NCBI RefSeq assembly: GCF_014529945.1
Contig: NZ_JACVFB010000005.1
Span: 649,197 to 713,196 of the forward strand
Direction of reading: 5' to 3'
Length of the DNA stretch: 64,000 bases
Source: Chitinophaga varians
Lineage (GTDB): Bacteria > Bacteroidota > Bacteroidia > Chitinophagales > Chitinophagaceae
A program made the position numbers and the translations under genes. The notes below the pieces were generated by a model. The model did no database searches and was not told the origin of the DNA. It worked only from the letters and a program-made list of their open reading frames with translations. Positions 7,630-17,700 of the stretch are shown here, piece by piece (within the stretch, counting starts at the first letter, position 1; every line of letters starts with the position of its first letter).

Positions 7630-9282
7630 ATGGCAAAATATATCTTCGTTACGGGAGGTGTTACTTCCTCTTTGGGTAAAGGAATTATAGCTGCTTCGCT
7701 GGCAAAACTCTTGCAGGCTCGTGGCTTTAGAGTGACTATTCAGAAGTTCGATCCATACATCAACGTGGATCCGGGAACGTTAAACCCTTATGAGCACGGG
7801 GAATGTTACGTAACAGAAGATGGCGCCGAAACCGATCTGGACCTTGGACACTATGAGCGTTTCCTGAACACGCCTACATCCCAGGCCAACAACGTTACCA
7901 CTGGCCGTATTTATCAGACTGTTATCAACAAGGAAAGAGAAGGTGCCTACCTGGGTAAAACCGTTCAGGTAATTCCGCACATCACCGATGAAATCAAACG
8001 TCGCATCCTCCTGCTGGGTAAAGATGGTAAATATGATATCGTGATTACCGAGCTGGGTGGTACTGTGGGTGATATCGAATCACTCCCTTATATTGAGGCA
8101 GTACGTCAGCTGCAATGGGAACTGGGCGAAGAAGACTGCCTGGTAGTACACCTCACCCTCATTCCTTACCTGCGTGCAGCGAAGGAACTGAAAACCAAGC
8201 CTACACAGCACTCTGTACGTTTGCTGAGCGAATATGGTGTTCATCCGGATATCATCGTTTGCCGTACAGAAGAACCCATGTACCGCGATCTGAAAAAGAA
8301 AATCGCCCTGTTCTGTAATGTACAGGTAGATGCGGTAATTGAAGCGAATGACGTACCGACTATCTACGAAGTACCGCTGGAAATGATGCGCGAAAAACTG
8401 GACGTGTCTGTGCTGAAAAGACTGAACCTGCCAGTGGAAAAAGAGCCGGAACTCACTAAATGGCGTGAATTCCTGGATAAACTCAAATATCCGAAATCCA
8501 AAGTGACCATCGGTCTGATTGGTAAATATGTAGAGCTGCAGGATGCTTACAAATCTATTCTCGAATCATTTATACATGCCGGTTCACTCAACGAGTGCAA
8601 AGTAATTGTACAGAATATTCACTCTGAACATATTACACAGGAAAATGTGTGCGAGAAACTGAAAAACCTCGACGGTCTGCTGGTAGCGCCTGGCTTCGGT
8701 CACCGCGGTATCGAAGGTAAAATCGTGGCTATTCAGTATGCACGCGAAAACAACCTGCCTTTCTTCGGTATCTGCCTTGGTATGCAGATGAGCGTGGTGG
8801 AATTCTCCCGCAACGTACTCGGCTGGAAAGATGCGCACTCTGTGGAAATGAACCCTGATACATCCCATCCGGTGATCAACCTCATGGAAGAACAGAAAAA
8901 AGTGACCGCTAAAGGTGGTACCATGCGTCTGGGCGCTTATACCTGTGACCTGACACCGGGGTCCAGAGCTTCTGAGATCTATGGCGGTGCTACTACCATC
9001 AGCGAAAGACACCGTCACCGCTATGAGTTCAACAACGAATACCTGGAGCAGATCGAGAAAGCTGGTATGATCCCTTCCGGTAAAAACCCGGAAAGCGGCC
9101 TCGTGGAAATGATCGAAATCCCCGGACATCCGTTCTTCGTGGGCTCTCAGTTCCACCCCGAGCTGAAAAGCACGGTGGAAAGCCCTGCTCCGCTCTTCGT
9201 GTCATTTATCAAAGCCGCTAAACAATACGCGGAAAATAAAAATGGTAAAACGAAGGTGGCAGAGGAAAAAGTCGCACAATAA
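7630..9282 (+). CDS. pyrG: CTP synthase
   Basis: A 550-residue cytosolic enzyme that aminates UTP to CTP using glutamine and ATP. The synthetase domain opens with KYIFVTGGVTSSLGKGI (P-loop-like) and contains DPYINVDPGTLNPYEHGE; the class I glutamine amidotransferase domain follows, with catalytic C382 in GICLGMQ and the SQFHPE histidine/glutamate motif near the end. Full family length with a short Lys-rich tail. It has its own promoter and a leader hairpin, suggesting transcriptional control; a terminator follows at 9320. Confidence 0.97.
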   Translation: MAKYIFVTGGVTSSLGKGIIAASLAKLLQARGFRVTIQKFDPYINVDPGTLNPYEHGECYVTEDGAETDLDLGHYERFLNTPTSQANNVTTGRIYQTVINKEREGAYLGKTVQVIPHITDEIKRRILLLGKDGKYDIVITELGGTVGDIESLPYIEAVRQLQWELGEEDCLVVHLTLIPYLRAAKELKTKPTQHSVRLLSEYGVHPDIIVCRTEEPMYRDLKKKIALFCNVQVDAVIEANDVPTIYEVPLEMMREKLDVSVLKRLNLPVEKEPELTKWREFLDKLKYPKSKVTIGLIGKYVELQDAYKSILESFIHAGSLNECKVIVQNIHSEHITQENVCEKLKNLDGLLVAPGFGHRGIEGKIVAIQYARENNLPFFGICLGMQMSVVEFSRNVLGWKDAHSVEMNPDTSHPVINLMEEQKKVTAKGGTMRLGAYTCDLTPGSRASEIYGGATTISERHRHRYEFNNEYLEQIEKAGMIPSGKNPESGLVEMIEIPGHPFFVGSQFHPELKSTVESPAPLFVSFIKAAKQYAENKNGKTKVAEEKVAQ

Positions 9283-9319
9283 TTTAAATATTTAGATATT
9301 TTGTTATTTATGTATTTGG

Positions 9320-9353
9320 AATGCAGCGGATATATTTATCTGCTGCATTTTTA
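9320..9353 (+). terminator. Terminator after pyrG
   Basis: ATGCAGC...GCTGCAT stem extended by an inner GATA/TATC pairing, followed by TTTTTATT. It lies 40 bases after the pyrG stop. Confidence 0.7.
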
Positions 9354-9356
9354 TTA

Positions 9357-9475
9357 AATCGCAATGATTTAATAAGAGTCAGAAAATCCTGAAATCAAAA
9401 AATCAGGAAATAACAAAATTTAAAATATATAAATAACCAAATAATCAAATAATCAAATAAACGGGGGTGCAAATG
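9357..9475. repeat. AT-rich intergenic repeat, AAATAATC octamer type
   Basis: Contains a small palindrome (TCCTGA...TCAGGA) and runs of the octamer-like unit AAATAATC. Similar sequence recurs at 14030, 17822, 21876, 30719 and 42568. It fills the gap between the pyrG terminator and the yidC promoter. Confidence 0.5.
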
Positions 9476-9487
9476 ATAAATCCTGCT

Positions 9488-9495
9488 TACCTTTG
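9488..9495 (+). promoter_or_regulatory. Probable -7 element of yidC
   Basis: TACCTTTG fits TAnnTTTG and lies 26 bases before the yidC ATG. No convincing -33 partner was found, so only the -7 box is claimed. Confidence 0.45.
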
Positions 9496-9520
9496 CTGCC
9501 TAAATTTTTAATTGCATTTC

Positions 9521-11365
9521 ATGGATAGAAATTCGGTTATTGGGTTTTTACTGTTAGGTGTTTTACTGGTAGGATATATTTTCTATAACCAGAAACAACA
9601 GGGAACTATCGCCAGGGAGAAAGCCCGGCAGGATTCCATTGCAAATCTGAACAAGCCTAAAGCGCCTGTTGCCGATTCACTGACTGCCGCTGCTAATGGA
9701 GGAACACTGGATTCAGCCCACCAGGCTCAACTGGCCGGCGAATTCGGACTTTTTGCCACTGCTGCTGTAGCATCAGTGCAGACAACAGTGATGGAAAACG
9801 ATGATGTTAAAGTTACTTTCTCTAATAAAGGTGGTCAACCGATCAGCGTTCAACTGAAAAAATTCAAGACCTCTGAAGGTGGCCCATTAATGCTGGCGCA
9901 GGGATCTTTTAACCGTCTCTCTGTAGAAGTACCTGCCAGCGCCACTAAAGTGCTGAACAGTGCTGACCTGTTTTTCACTGCCGGTCCGGTACAGAAACAG
10001 GCAGACGGCGGACAGTCTATCAGCTATCGCCTGAATACGTCCAATCCTGCTGTATACCTGGAGTTTGTTTATGGTATTAAACCTGGCAGCTACGTGGTAA
10101 ATTATAATGTGCACGCGGTTGGTTTCCAGAATATCCTGCCCGGCAATCAGAACTACCTGACGCTGCAATGGAACAGCCAGAACGACAAACAGGAGCATGA
10201 CATGGAGAACGAGCGCCTCAACAACCAGGTGCACTACATGTTTGCTAATGATAAACATGACTATTTCACGCTGCAACGTACCAGCCACGAAAAACTGGAC
10301 AACAAGCTGAAATGGATCAGCGTAAAACAACAGTTCTTCAACACTACCCTGATCGCTAAAAGCGGCAGCTTCGACGCGGCAGACGTGAACACCAAAGTGC
10401 CACAGAGCGGTAACATCGTAGGACAGGCTTTCACCTCTATTACGATCCCTTACAACCGCGCCAATGATTTCTCTTTCCCGATTGACATCTACTATGGCCC
10501 TAACCACTACAAAACACTGAAGTCTTTCGATCTGGGCCTGGAAAAAATCATTCCGCTGGGCTCCGGTATCTTTGCCTTCGTAAAATATGTGAACAAATGG
10601 ATCATCATCCCGGTGTTTAACTTCCTCAGCGGATTTATCAGCAACTACGGTGTGATCATCATTCTGCTTACTATCTTCATCCGTTTACTGATTGCGCCTT
10701 TCACTTACCAGAGCTATGTGTCTCAGGCTAAAATGAAAGTGCTGAAACCGGAAATCGATGAGCTGCGCGCTAAACACGGCGATGACCAGCAGGCTTTCGG
10801 TATGGACCAGATGAAACTGTTCAAGAGTGCCGGGGTAAACCCGCTGGGCGGCTGTTTACCAGCCCTGCTGCAGCTGCCTATCCTCGTGGCCATGTACAGC
10901 TTCTTCCCGTCTTCCATCGAGCTGCGTCAGGAAAGCTTCCTGTGGGCGAAGGACTTGTCTACCTACGACTCTATCCTGAACCTGCCGTTCAACGTGCCTT
11001 TCTATGGTAACCACGTGAGCCTGTTCACCATCCTGATGACCATCACGAGCCTGATCCTGGCCTTCTACAACCGTGGCATGACCGATCAGAGCAATCCGGT
11101 AATGAAGTACATGCCTTACATCATGCCTATCATGCTGCTGGGTATCTTCAACCGACTGGCTGCCGCGCTTACCTTCTACTACTTCCTGTCTAACGTGATC
11201 AGCATCCTGTTGCAATGGGTACTCCAGACTTTTGTCATCAACCACGACAAAATCCACGCACAAATCCAGGAAAACAAGAAAAAGCCTGTCTCCAAATCCA
11301 AATGGCAGGAAAAGCTGGAAGAAGTGCAGCGCCGCCAACAGGATATGCAACAGCGCAAAAAATAA
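9521..11365 (+). CDS. yidC: Membrane protein insertase YidC
   Basis: A 614-residue inner-membrane insertase that assists Sec-dependent and independent membrane protein insertion. The N-terminal helix (FLLLGVLLVGYIFY) is followed by a large periplasmic domain (about 50-350) as in Gram-negative YidC, then the conserved 60KD core: YGVIIILLTIFIRLLIAPFT, the NPLGGCLPALLQLPI segment and three more helices, ending in a basic coiled tail. ATG 9521 (MDRNSVIG) is preferred to an in-frame codon three residues upstream. A strong terminator follows. Confidence 0.97.
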   Translation: MDRNSVIGFLLLGVLLVGYIFYNQKQQGTIAREKARQDSIANLNKPKAPVADSLTAAANGGTLDSAHQAQLAGEFGLFATAAVASVQTTVMENDDVKVTFSNKGGQPISVQLKKFKTSEGGPLMLAQGSFNRLSVEVPASATKVLNSADLFFTAGPVQKQADGGQSISYRLNTSNPAVYLEFVYGIKPGSYVVNYNVHAVGFQNILPGNQNYLTLQWNSQNDKQEHDMENERLNNQVHYMFANDKHDYFTLQRTSHEKLDNKLKWISVKQQFFNTTLIAKSGSFDAADVNTKVPQSGNIVGQAFTSITIPYNRANDFSFPIDIYYGPNHYKTLKSFDLGLEKIIPLGSGIFAFVKYVNKWIIIPVFNFLSGFISNYGVIIILLTIFIRLLIAPFTYQSYVSQAKMKVLKPEIDELRAKHGDDQQAFGMDQMKLFKSAGVNPLGGCLPALLQLPILVAMYSFFPSSIELRQESFLWAKDLSTYDSILNLPFNVPFYGNHVSLFTILMTITSLILAFYNRGMTDQSNPVMKYMPYIMPIMLLGIFNRLAAALTFYYFLSNVISILLQWVLQTFVINHDKIHAQIQENKKKPVSKSKWQEKLEEVQRRQQDMQQRKK

Positions 11366-11396
11366 AGTTGCCGACAGATATTCAAAATAAATAGTA

Positions 11397-11425
11397 AACC
11401 CCTGGCAGTTTGCCGGGGGTTTTTT
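11397..11425 (+). terminator. Terminator after yidC
   Basis: AACCCC-T-GGCA (11397-11407), loop GTT, then TGCCGGGGGTT and a T run to 11425. Confidence 0.8.
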
Positions 11426-11440
11426 ACAACTGATAGTGAT

Positions 11441-12373
11441 ATGATGAAGAAAAGCTTGTTATTGATGTTGACGCTGGCCGGAGGCGTGTCAGCCGCCTAT
11501 GCACAGGACACCATCCCTGATGCGCGCCGTATTCAGGAGACCGTGAATTATCTTGCTTCCGACAAACTGAAGGGGAGAGGCACCGCCGAAAAAGGAGGCC
11601 GCACCGCCAGTCGTTATGTGGTGCGGCAGTTGAAGAAACTGGGCCTGAAACCCGCCAATGGCGCCAGCTATTTCCAGGATTTTACTTTTGACCGCAACGC
11701 GCACAAGGATATCCCGAGCCGCAACGTAGCTGCTTTCCTGGATAACGGTGCCGCCCGTACGATCATCATTGGTGCACACTACGATCACCTGGGTACCGCC
11801 GGCCTTTTTGATGGTAAATACCCGATTGGCCAGATACACAACGGTGCCGACGACAACGCATCCGGTGTGGCAGGACTGCTCGAACTGGCCCGTCATTATG
11901 TGAAAAATGCCGAAAAAGAGCCCTTTAACTTCCTTTTTATCGCTTTTGGTGGTGAAGAGCTGGGGTTGCAGGGGTCCAAATATTACACTGCACACCCATT
12001 GATGCCGCTGGATAAAGTTCATTTTATGCTCAATATGGACATGATTGGCCGTTACAATCCGGAAAGAGGCATCGGTATCGGCGGTTATGGCAGTGCGCAG
12101 GAGTGGCCGGAAGTATTTAAAGAGGTGCAGCAGTCAAGTATAAAATATTTCACGGATGCTGCCGGTAAGGGAGCTTCAGATCATCACAACTTTTATATCA
12201 ATAAAGTTCCGGTGCTGTTTTTCCACACAGGAGGGCATGACGATTACCATAAGCCAACAGATGATGCGCCCAAATTGCAGGCAGCATCCGAGGCGGGTAT
12301 TTTACAGCTGGGTATTCAGCTGATCAATAAAGCCATGCGTTTTCCGGAATTACATTACGTAGGAGACAAATAA
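11441..12373 (+). CDS. Secreted M28 family zinc peptidase
   Basis: A 310-residue protein with a signal peptide (MMKKSLLLMLTLAGGVSAAYAQ, cleavage likely after AYA). The M28 di-zinc site is visible: H113 or H116 in GAHYDHLG, bridging D137 in GADDNASG, E172-E173 in FGGEELGLQGS, D200 in LNMDMIGR and a final His in FFHTGGHDDYHKP. Members are aminopeptidases acting in the periplasm or outside; the precise specificity is unknown. Only one peptidase domain with no accessory PA or PDZ domain is present. Confidence 0.9.
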   Translation: MMKKSLLLMLTLAGGVSAAYAQDTIPDARRIQETVNYLASDKLKGRGTAEKGGRTASRYVVRQLKKLGLKPANGASYFQDFTFDRNAHKDIPSRNVAAFLDNGAARTIIIGAHYDHLGTAGLFDGKYPIGQIHNGADDNASGVAGLLELARHYVKNAEKEPFNFLFIAFGGEELGLQGSKYYTAHPLMPLDKVHFMLNMDMIGRYNPERGIGIGGYGSAQEWPEVFKEVQQSSIKYFTDAAGKGASDHHNFYINKVPVLFFHTGGHDDYHKPTDDAPKLQAASEAGILQLGIQLINKAMRFPELHYVGDK

Positions 12374-12386
12374 CAGGATATCAACG

Positions 12387-13013
12387 TCAGTTGAGGACTT
12401 CCACCTCATACACGGGACTGAACAGATAAATACGTTTAGACGCTACCTCTTCACAGCGGTAGCGTTTTCTTATTCTTTCCCCTTTGCGGAAGATGCGGCC
12501 GTCTTTTGTTTTGAAGAGTTGGTGAAGGGGCAGTTGTTCTACGAGGAAGTGCGTGTCTTTGCGGTCGTCGTAATTGCGGAGCACGCGCATCAGGTTTTCG
12601 TCGGCGCAGCTGCTGGCGGCGGGATTGGTCATACTTTGGCGTACGGCCTGTTCCACGTCATGGGGCAGGTAACCTTTGCCTACAAAACTGTGGAGGATGG
12701 CCGAGAACTCCTGTTTCCACTCTTTGCCATGTGCCGGAACGCGGTTGGCGTATTTATTAAAGGTGGTGAGATGGGCGATCTCGTGTAGTAAAGTGATAAG
12801 AAAAGAATATTTGTTCAGCGATCCGTTGATGCTGATCCGGTGTCCTTTTCCATTTCCGTCGGGGTGACGGTAGTCGCCCAGTATGCTCTGCCTTTCCCGG
12901 GTGATGGTGAGATGCACTTTGTAGAGGAGCAAAAACTCCATCACCTGGTCAAAGGTGCCTTCGGGCAAATAGGACGCTAATGCATGCAGGGGCGCCTCTT
13001 TTTTCACTGCCAA
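12387..13013 (-). CDS. SprT-like zinc metalloprotease domain protein
   Basis: A 208-residue cytosolic protein with the SprT-like metal site H77-E78-I-A-H81 and a third ligand H95 in PAHGKEWKQEF. SprT-like/Spartan domains cleave DNA-bound proteins in eukaryotes; the bacterial role is unsettled. The C-terminal part has a YRCEE segment and no full zinc ribbon. No ATG exists near the beginning: a TTG directly after the upstream stop codon, or a GTG two codons later, must initiate, which implies coupled translation with the preceding membrane protein. Confidence 0.78.
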   Translation of the reverse strand: MAVKKEAPLHALASYLPEGTFDQVMEFLLLYKVHLTITRERQSILGDYRHPDGNGKGHRISINGSLNKYSFLITLLHEIAHLTTFNKYANRVPAHGKEWKQEFSAILHSFVGKGYLPHDVEQAVRQSMTNPAASSCADENLMRVLRNYDDRKDTHFLVEQLPLHQLFKTKDGRIFRKGERIRKRYRCEEVASKRIYLFSPVYEVEVLN

Positions 13014-13400
13014 TTACTTTTTAAGCCTGGTAAGCCGGAAGAGGCTCCATGTTTCAAATACGGTATACAACAGGTACAGGGACAACAGCAGGAAGATGGT
13101 CACTTTACTGACATTGGGCCGGTAAACGAGTACGTAAATGGCGATGCCAAGTACGCACAGCATCAATTTGCTGAGTGTGGAACCGTATACAGCGCGAATG
13201 AAGGCATTGTGGTTGGCAGAAGCGAGCCCTTTGCGGCTCATCAGATAGGAGGCCAGGGAGATAAGCGCCATAGCCAGATTGCCGGCCAGCAGCACATAGA
13301 AGTGTATACCGGATTCCAGCAATCTGGGCTTGAAAAATATCATCAGGCCGTTTAATACTCCAAAAATCGAAAATAATCTGATTAAAAATCTATCGCTCAT
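13014..13400 (-). CDS. Four-helix membrane protein in AtpI-like position
   Basis: A 128-residue polytopic protein with four predicted transmembrane segments (about 5-25, 35-58, 78-96 and 102-122) and a Lys-rich C terminus. Its start overlaps the stop of the AtpZ-like gene by one base (TAATG), so it is translationally coupled. In related Bacteroidota the same slot after AtpZ precedes atpB, suggesting an ATP-synthase assembly or ion-handling accessory role. That is inference from position; no conserved motif was recognised. Confidence 0.6.
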   Translation of the reverse strand: MSDRFLIRLFSIFGVLNGLMIFFKPRLLESGIHFYVLLAGNLAMALISLASYLMSRKGLASANHNAFIRAVYGSTLSKLMLCVLGIAIYVLVYRPNVSKVTIFLLLSLYLLYTVFETWSLFRLTRLKK

Positions 13401-13621
13401 TACCGACGGGTGTCTTTTATAATTTGCCACAAAAGTATGGCTAAAGCCAATAAAGAAAAAATGATCAGGAACACGGGGAACCGCCAGCCAATTTTCTGGT
13501 CCAGTTTGTACCCCGCAAATACTCCTAACCCTAATGTGGTCATCATTTGAAACGCCAGTCCGGCATAGCGCATGACCGGATTATTACGTTTATTCGGCTT
13601 CCTGGAGGACGGATTTTCCAT
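13400..13621 (-). CDS. AtpZ/AtpI family F0F1 ATP synthase accessory protein
   Basis: A 73-residue protein with two transmembrane helices, about 19-37 (AGLAFQMMTTLGLGVFAGYKLD) and 46-66. The G-V-F-A-G-Y-K-L-D motif between the helices and the basic N terminus are typical of AtpZ/AtpI-type proteins, which help F0 assembly. The start lies inside the bactofilin gene (32-base overlap). No ATP synthase structural genes follow in this window; SprT comes instead. Confidence 0.75.
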   Translation of the reverse strand: MENPSSRKPNKRNNPVMRYAGLAFQMMTTLGLGVFAGYKLDQKIGWRFPVFLIIFSLLALAILLWQIIKDTRR

Positions 13622-14009
13622 GTTTCTGCGTTTCTGGCTGCTGATCATCCATGTAGCAACGGCCATTGAACTTGGCGGTAGGCTCCATTTCAAAATGAGC
13701 AGTATACACATCTCCCTTTACGAGCGCATTTCCTTTCAGGAACAGCAACTCTTCTACTTTGATAATACCGGTCACTTTACCCAGAATGTCTGCGCTCTGG
13801 CATACCAGGTCGCCGGTAATGTCGCCTTCCGGACCTACCACGATTTTAGCTTTGGTGGATACCAGCCCGTTTACCTGGCCGTCTATCCGGATATCCCCTT
13901 CACATACGATATCGCCCTGGATAGAAGTGCCGCTGCCTATAATGTTAATAGTCGACGTGGGTAACAGATTCTTGCTATCACCCTTAGAGTTTGATTTGTT
14001 ATTAAACAT
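13590..14009 (-). CDS. Bactofilin (polymer-forming cytoskeletal protein)
   Basis: A 139-residue cytoskeletal protein expected to polymerise without nucleotide. The central beta-helix is visible as repeated hydrophobic/glycine steps (GSGTSIQGDIVCEGDIRIDG, VNGLVSTKAKIVVGPEGDITGDL), about residues 25-115, between short disordered ends. Family members scaffold peptidoglycan hydrolases and shape the envelope. Immediately upstream on the same strand is a bitopic protein resembling the N terminus of bactofilin-linked M23 peptidases. Confidence 0.92.
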   Translation of the reverse strand: MFNNKSNSKGDSKNLLPTSTINIIGSGTSIQGDIVCEGDIRIDGQVNGLVSTKAKIVVGPEGDITGDLVCQSADILGKVTGIIKVEELLFLKGNALVKGDVYTAHFEMEPTAKFNGRCYMDDQQPETQKHGKSVLQEAE

Positions 14010-14029
14010 AGGTTTTCAGGTTTTTCAGC

Positions 14030-14166
14030 TTTAATAATGTAAATATATTTAAATATTTTATTATTTGACTATTTGGTTATTGGGCAGAGATATGGATATG
14101 GCTATTCTGAACAATCCATCGCAATCAATCAAATAACAAAATTCCTAAATGACAAAATTTCTAAAT
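14030..14166. repeat. AT-rich intergenic inverted repeat, octamer type
   Basis: Runs such as AAATATTTTATTATTTGAC and CAATCAAATAACAAAATTCC flank a short unique centre. It sits exactly between the bactofilin start and the stop of the upstream gene, like other copies of the same family. Confidence 0.45.
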
Positions 14167-14167
14167 T

Positions 14168-14572
14168 CTAGTACGTGCTGTTATCTACTTTCGGCACTTT
14201 TAACATGGTGGTATCCAGTTTGCCGGTAAACTCCCCATTGATCACTTGCTTGATATTCTTCAGGTAAAGGTCCCGCTGATTAATGGCTGTCTCCAAAGAA
14301 TCCGCCCTCATTTTCAGATGAATGAATTCCTTGCGCTGTTTCAGGTCTCCATAGCCGGGGATATAATAACGTAATGGTGTAAATACGACCGTCGCTACCG
14401 TAATAGCTACCAGTAATACAAACAGGGTGCTCAAAGCGATATAAACACTCATTCTGGACAGTTTGAAGGAGGTCACTTCTTCATAGGTGTCGTCATTCAT
14501 AATCACCAAACGGTATTTATGACTGAGTTTTTCAAGGTTTCGTCTGTTGTTTTTTTTCCCCTTCTTGGCCAT
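14168..14572 (-). CDS. Bitopic protein matching the N terminus of M23 peptidases, catalytic domain absent
   Basis: A 134-residue protein: basic cytosolic head (MAKKGKKNNRRN), the block YRLVIMNDDTYEEVTSFKLS (about 21-40), a transmembrane helix (about 43-67), then FTPLRYYIPGYGD and a periplasmic coiled segment. In Bacteroidota this N-terminal block normally precedes a C-terminal M23 endopeptidase domain, next to bactofilin. Here the protein stops after the coiled region with no HxxxD or HxH metal site. It may anchor bactofilin to the membrane. The family link rests on recalled sequence style. Confidence 0.65.
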   Translation of the reverse strand: MAKKGKKNNRRNLEKLSHKYRLVIMNDDTYEEVTSFKLSRMSVYIALSTLFVLLVAITVATVVFTPLRYYIPGYGDLKQRKEFIHLKMRADSLETAINQRDLYLKNIKQVINGEFTGKLDTTMLKVPKVDNSTY

Positions 14573-14716
14573 TTTTTTGGTGTGCTTATAGAGATTTATT
14601 CGTTTTCAGGCGGCTAAAGTTAATCAATCCCCCCAATCAATCCACTATTTTATCCTATCTTTAAAATATTTTTTCAAACTTACAGTTATATATACAGCCT
14701 ATACACCCTGGCATCC

Positions 14717-17700
14717 ATGAATCGCTATAAATCGCTACGTCATTATCCGGTATTAATTTTTTTATTGTTGTGCATGGCTCCGGCGGTTTTGGCTCAAATC
14801 AAGCCCCGCAACCAGGCGCAGCAGCAGCAACCACGACAACAGGACCCTCAAAGTCAGTCCCAAAAGCCGCTACTCAACAAGCCGCTCTTCAAGCCAAAAG
14901 AGCCGCGCATACAGGACAGGCGGCCACCTTCCGAAGTGATGCTGGAGAAAAAACACTGGAATTTCAAACGCAGGTTCTTCCAGAACCTGGCGACCCGCTA
15001 TAACTATTACTTCCATGCCCGCGTAAAACTGGACAAGGTGGTGAAAACTGTCAACCGTGACGGGCAGGACAACTACAACGTACTGCTGCCTTTTTACCCT
15101 ACCAGCCTGCAAAGTCAGGGATTCAGCAAAAAAGAGCTGGACTCCGTGATCGAAAAAACCAATATGGCCATCCAGTTGCACGACCCCCGCGGAAAATGGA
15201 TCGATGACTGTTTCCTCCTGATGGGACGGGCCTACTTCTATGAAGGCGACCTGGAAAATGCCAATAAAACCTTTCAGTATATCAACCTCACGTTTGCGCC
15301 CAAGAAAAAAGACGAATACAAAACGGTCGTAGGCGCCAGCGAAAATGATCATATCTCCATCGCCACCCGCGAAAAGCGGAAAGGCATCCTCGGTCGCTTC
15401 AAACACATTTCCGCCCGTAACGACGCTTTCCTCTGGCGCGCTAAAACCCTGCTGGAACAAAAGGAATACGATGAAGTACAGGCGCTGCTCAATATCCTCA
15501 GTACCGATCCTAACTTCCCGAACCGCCTCGACGGCGGCCTCGCAGAAGTGAGGGCGTACAGCAACTATATCCAGGGCCGTTATCCGGAAACAATCGAACC
15601 GCTGAAAGTAGCAATCGATAAAAGCCGCGACCGGGTAGCGAGAGCCAGGATGCACTTTATCCTCGGTCAGCTGTACCTACAGCAGCACCATGCCGATTCG
15701 GCCATGGACAAGTTCCGGGACGTAATTGCCAGCAAACCAGATCCAATGATGGACTTTCAGGCCCGTCTTCAGATCGCTAAAATCAATGCAAAAGAAGAAG
15801 GCGGCCTGGCCCGTAGCCAGGAAGGCCTGCGCCATATGCTGAAAAAGGAACGCTTCAGCCGCTTCCGGGATGCGATCCTCTATACCATGGGTACGCTCGC
15901 ATACCCCGCAGATGCAGAAGCAGCCCTCGGCTACCTGCAGAAATCACTCAAAGCCAACAGCGACAATATGGTGCAGCGCACGCTCACCTACAAAGCCATC
16001 GCGGACATCTACTACGATCAGCGCCAGTACCTGGACGCTAAAAAATATTATGACAGCACCGCCGGCGCCATGACGCCCGACTTTGTGGACGCGGCCACCG
16101 TCAATGTTCGTAAAGCAGTGCTTGCCGATGTTGCGGCCAAACGAACCGTGATCCTGCGGGAAGACAGCCTGCAACGGATTGCTGCCATGCCGGAATCCGA
16201 CCGTAATATTTTCCTCGCTAAAATGGCCGCCACCCTTAAAACAGCCGCCGCGGAAAAGAAAAAGCACGATGCCATGCAAGGCGCCAATTCGTACGACAAC
16301 CCGGCCTTCGGGATGAACAACAGCGGCGCCTACAGCCCCAAAGAAGAAAAAGGAGACTGGTACTTCTATAACCCCGCCAGCAAATCAACCGGTTATTCTG
16401 AGTTTAAGCGCCGTTGGGGCAGCCGCCAGGTGGCGGACAACTGGCGCCGTAGTCAGTCAGGTAACCTCCACGTGGCCAATAATAACGATGCGCCGGTACA
16501 GATGGGTACCGACGCCACTACCGCTGCGGCCACACCGGAAAACCTGCCACCGGACAGCATCACCGGCGAACGGCTGGCACAGGGACTGCCATTGACGCCG
16601 GAGAAACTCGCCAACTCCCATAAACTGGACCAGGACGCCCGCTTTGAACTGGGTAAACTGTATTATGATAAACTGGAAAACTATCCGCTGGCAATAGAAA
16701 CCTACGATTCGCTGCTGCTTAAATACCCCGACCATCCCCGTAAACCGGAGATACTCTACTCCTTATACGTATGGCACGGAAAATTGAACCATGCAGCTGA
16801 TGTGGCCCGCTTAAAAGACATCATCCTGAAACAATACGGTAACACCAACTACGCAGATATTATCCGCTCCGGCGGTAACCGCGATACGGACCTGGCCCGG
16901 AAAAAAACCATCAGCGCTACTTACGATTCCGCCTATACGGCTTTCCGCAGTGGCGACGTAGCAGGCGCACTGGCCATCAAACGCCGGGCTGACAGTACCT
17001 ATGGCGTCAACTTCATGCAGGGCAAATTCGACTTGCTGGAAGCTATGGCCATCGTGAAGCAGGATACCCTGATTGGCGTGGACAGCACACAGGCTTCCCG
17101 TAAAGCCGTGCTGGCCGTGATGAACAAATACCCCGGCGATGAAGGTATCCACCAGCAGACCCAAGCCCTGCTGGATGCACTGGACCACCGCAATGAACTG
17201 GTGAACTATCTCGCTAAACTGGAAATACGGAAAGATGATAATGGCGGCCCGCTGCTGGATGAAAACGTTTCTATGCGGTACCCCTGGCAGAACCCGCAAC
17301 CAGTGCTGGTAGACAGGATCAACGGCGCCAAAACACCTGCCGCACTGGCAGATTCAGCGCATGTCTCCAACCAGATAGCCGGTAATGTGCCCACTGCGCC
17401 CATTGCCACGGTAGCGCCACCGCCGCCACCCAAACCGGTTACGCCTTATAAACTTTCTGCCGACAATCCGCACTTCGTGGTGCTGGCCTTCCAGCGCGTG
17501 TCCAAAGAGCTGATGGATGAAGGGTTGAACCAGTTTACCCGTTATAATGCCTCCAAACATGCTACCGATAAAATCGAGGTGGGCAGCTTTGTCCTGTCGC
17601 CTTCTGAAACAATGCTGATTTTCAGGATATTCCCGAATGAAGACAAGGCGCTGAACTATTTCGATGAAATCCGGGAAGAAGCCGCTGTGAGCATTATCCC

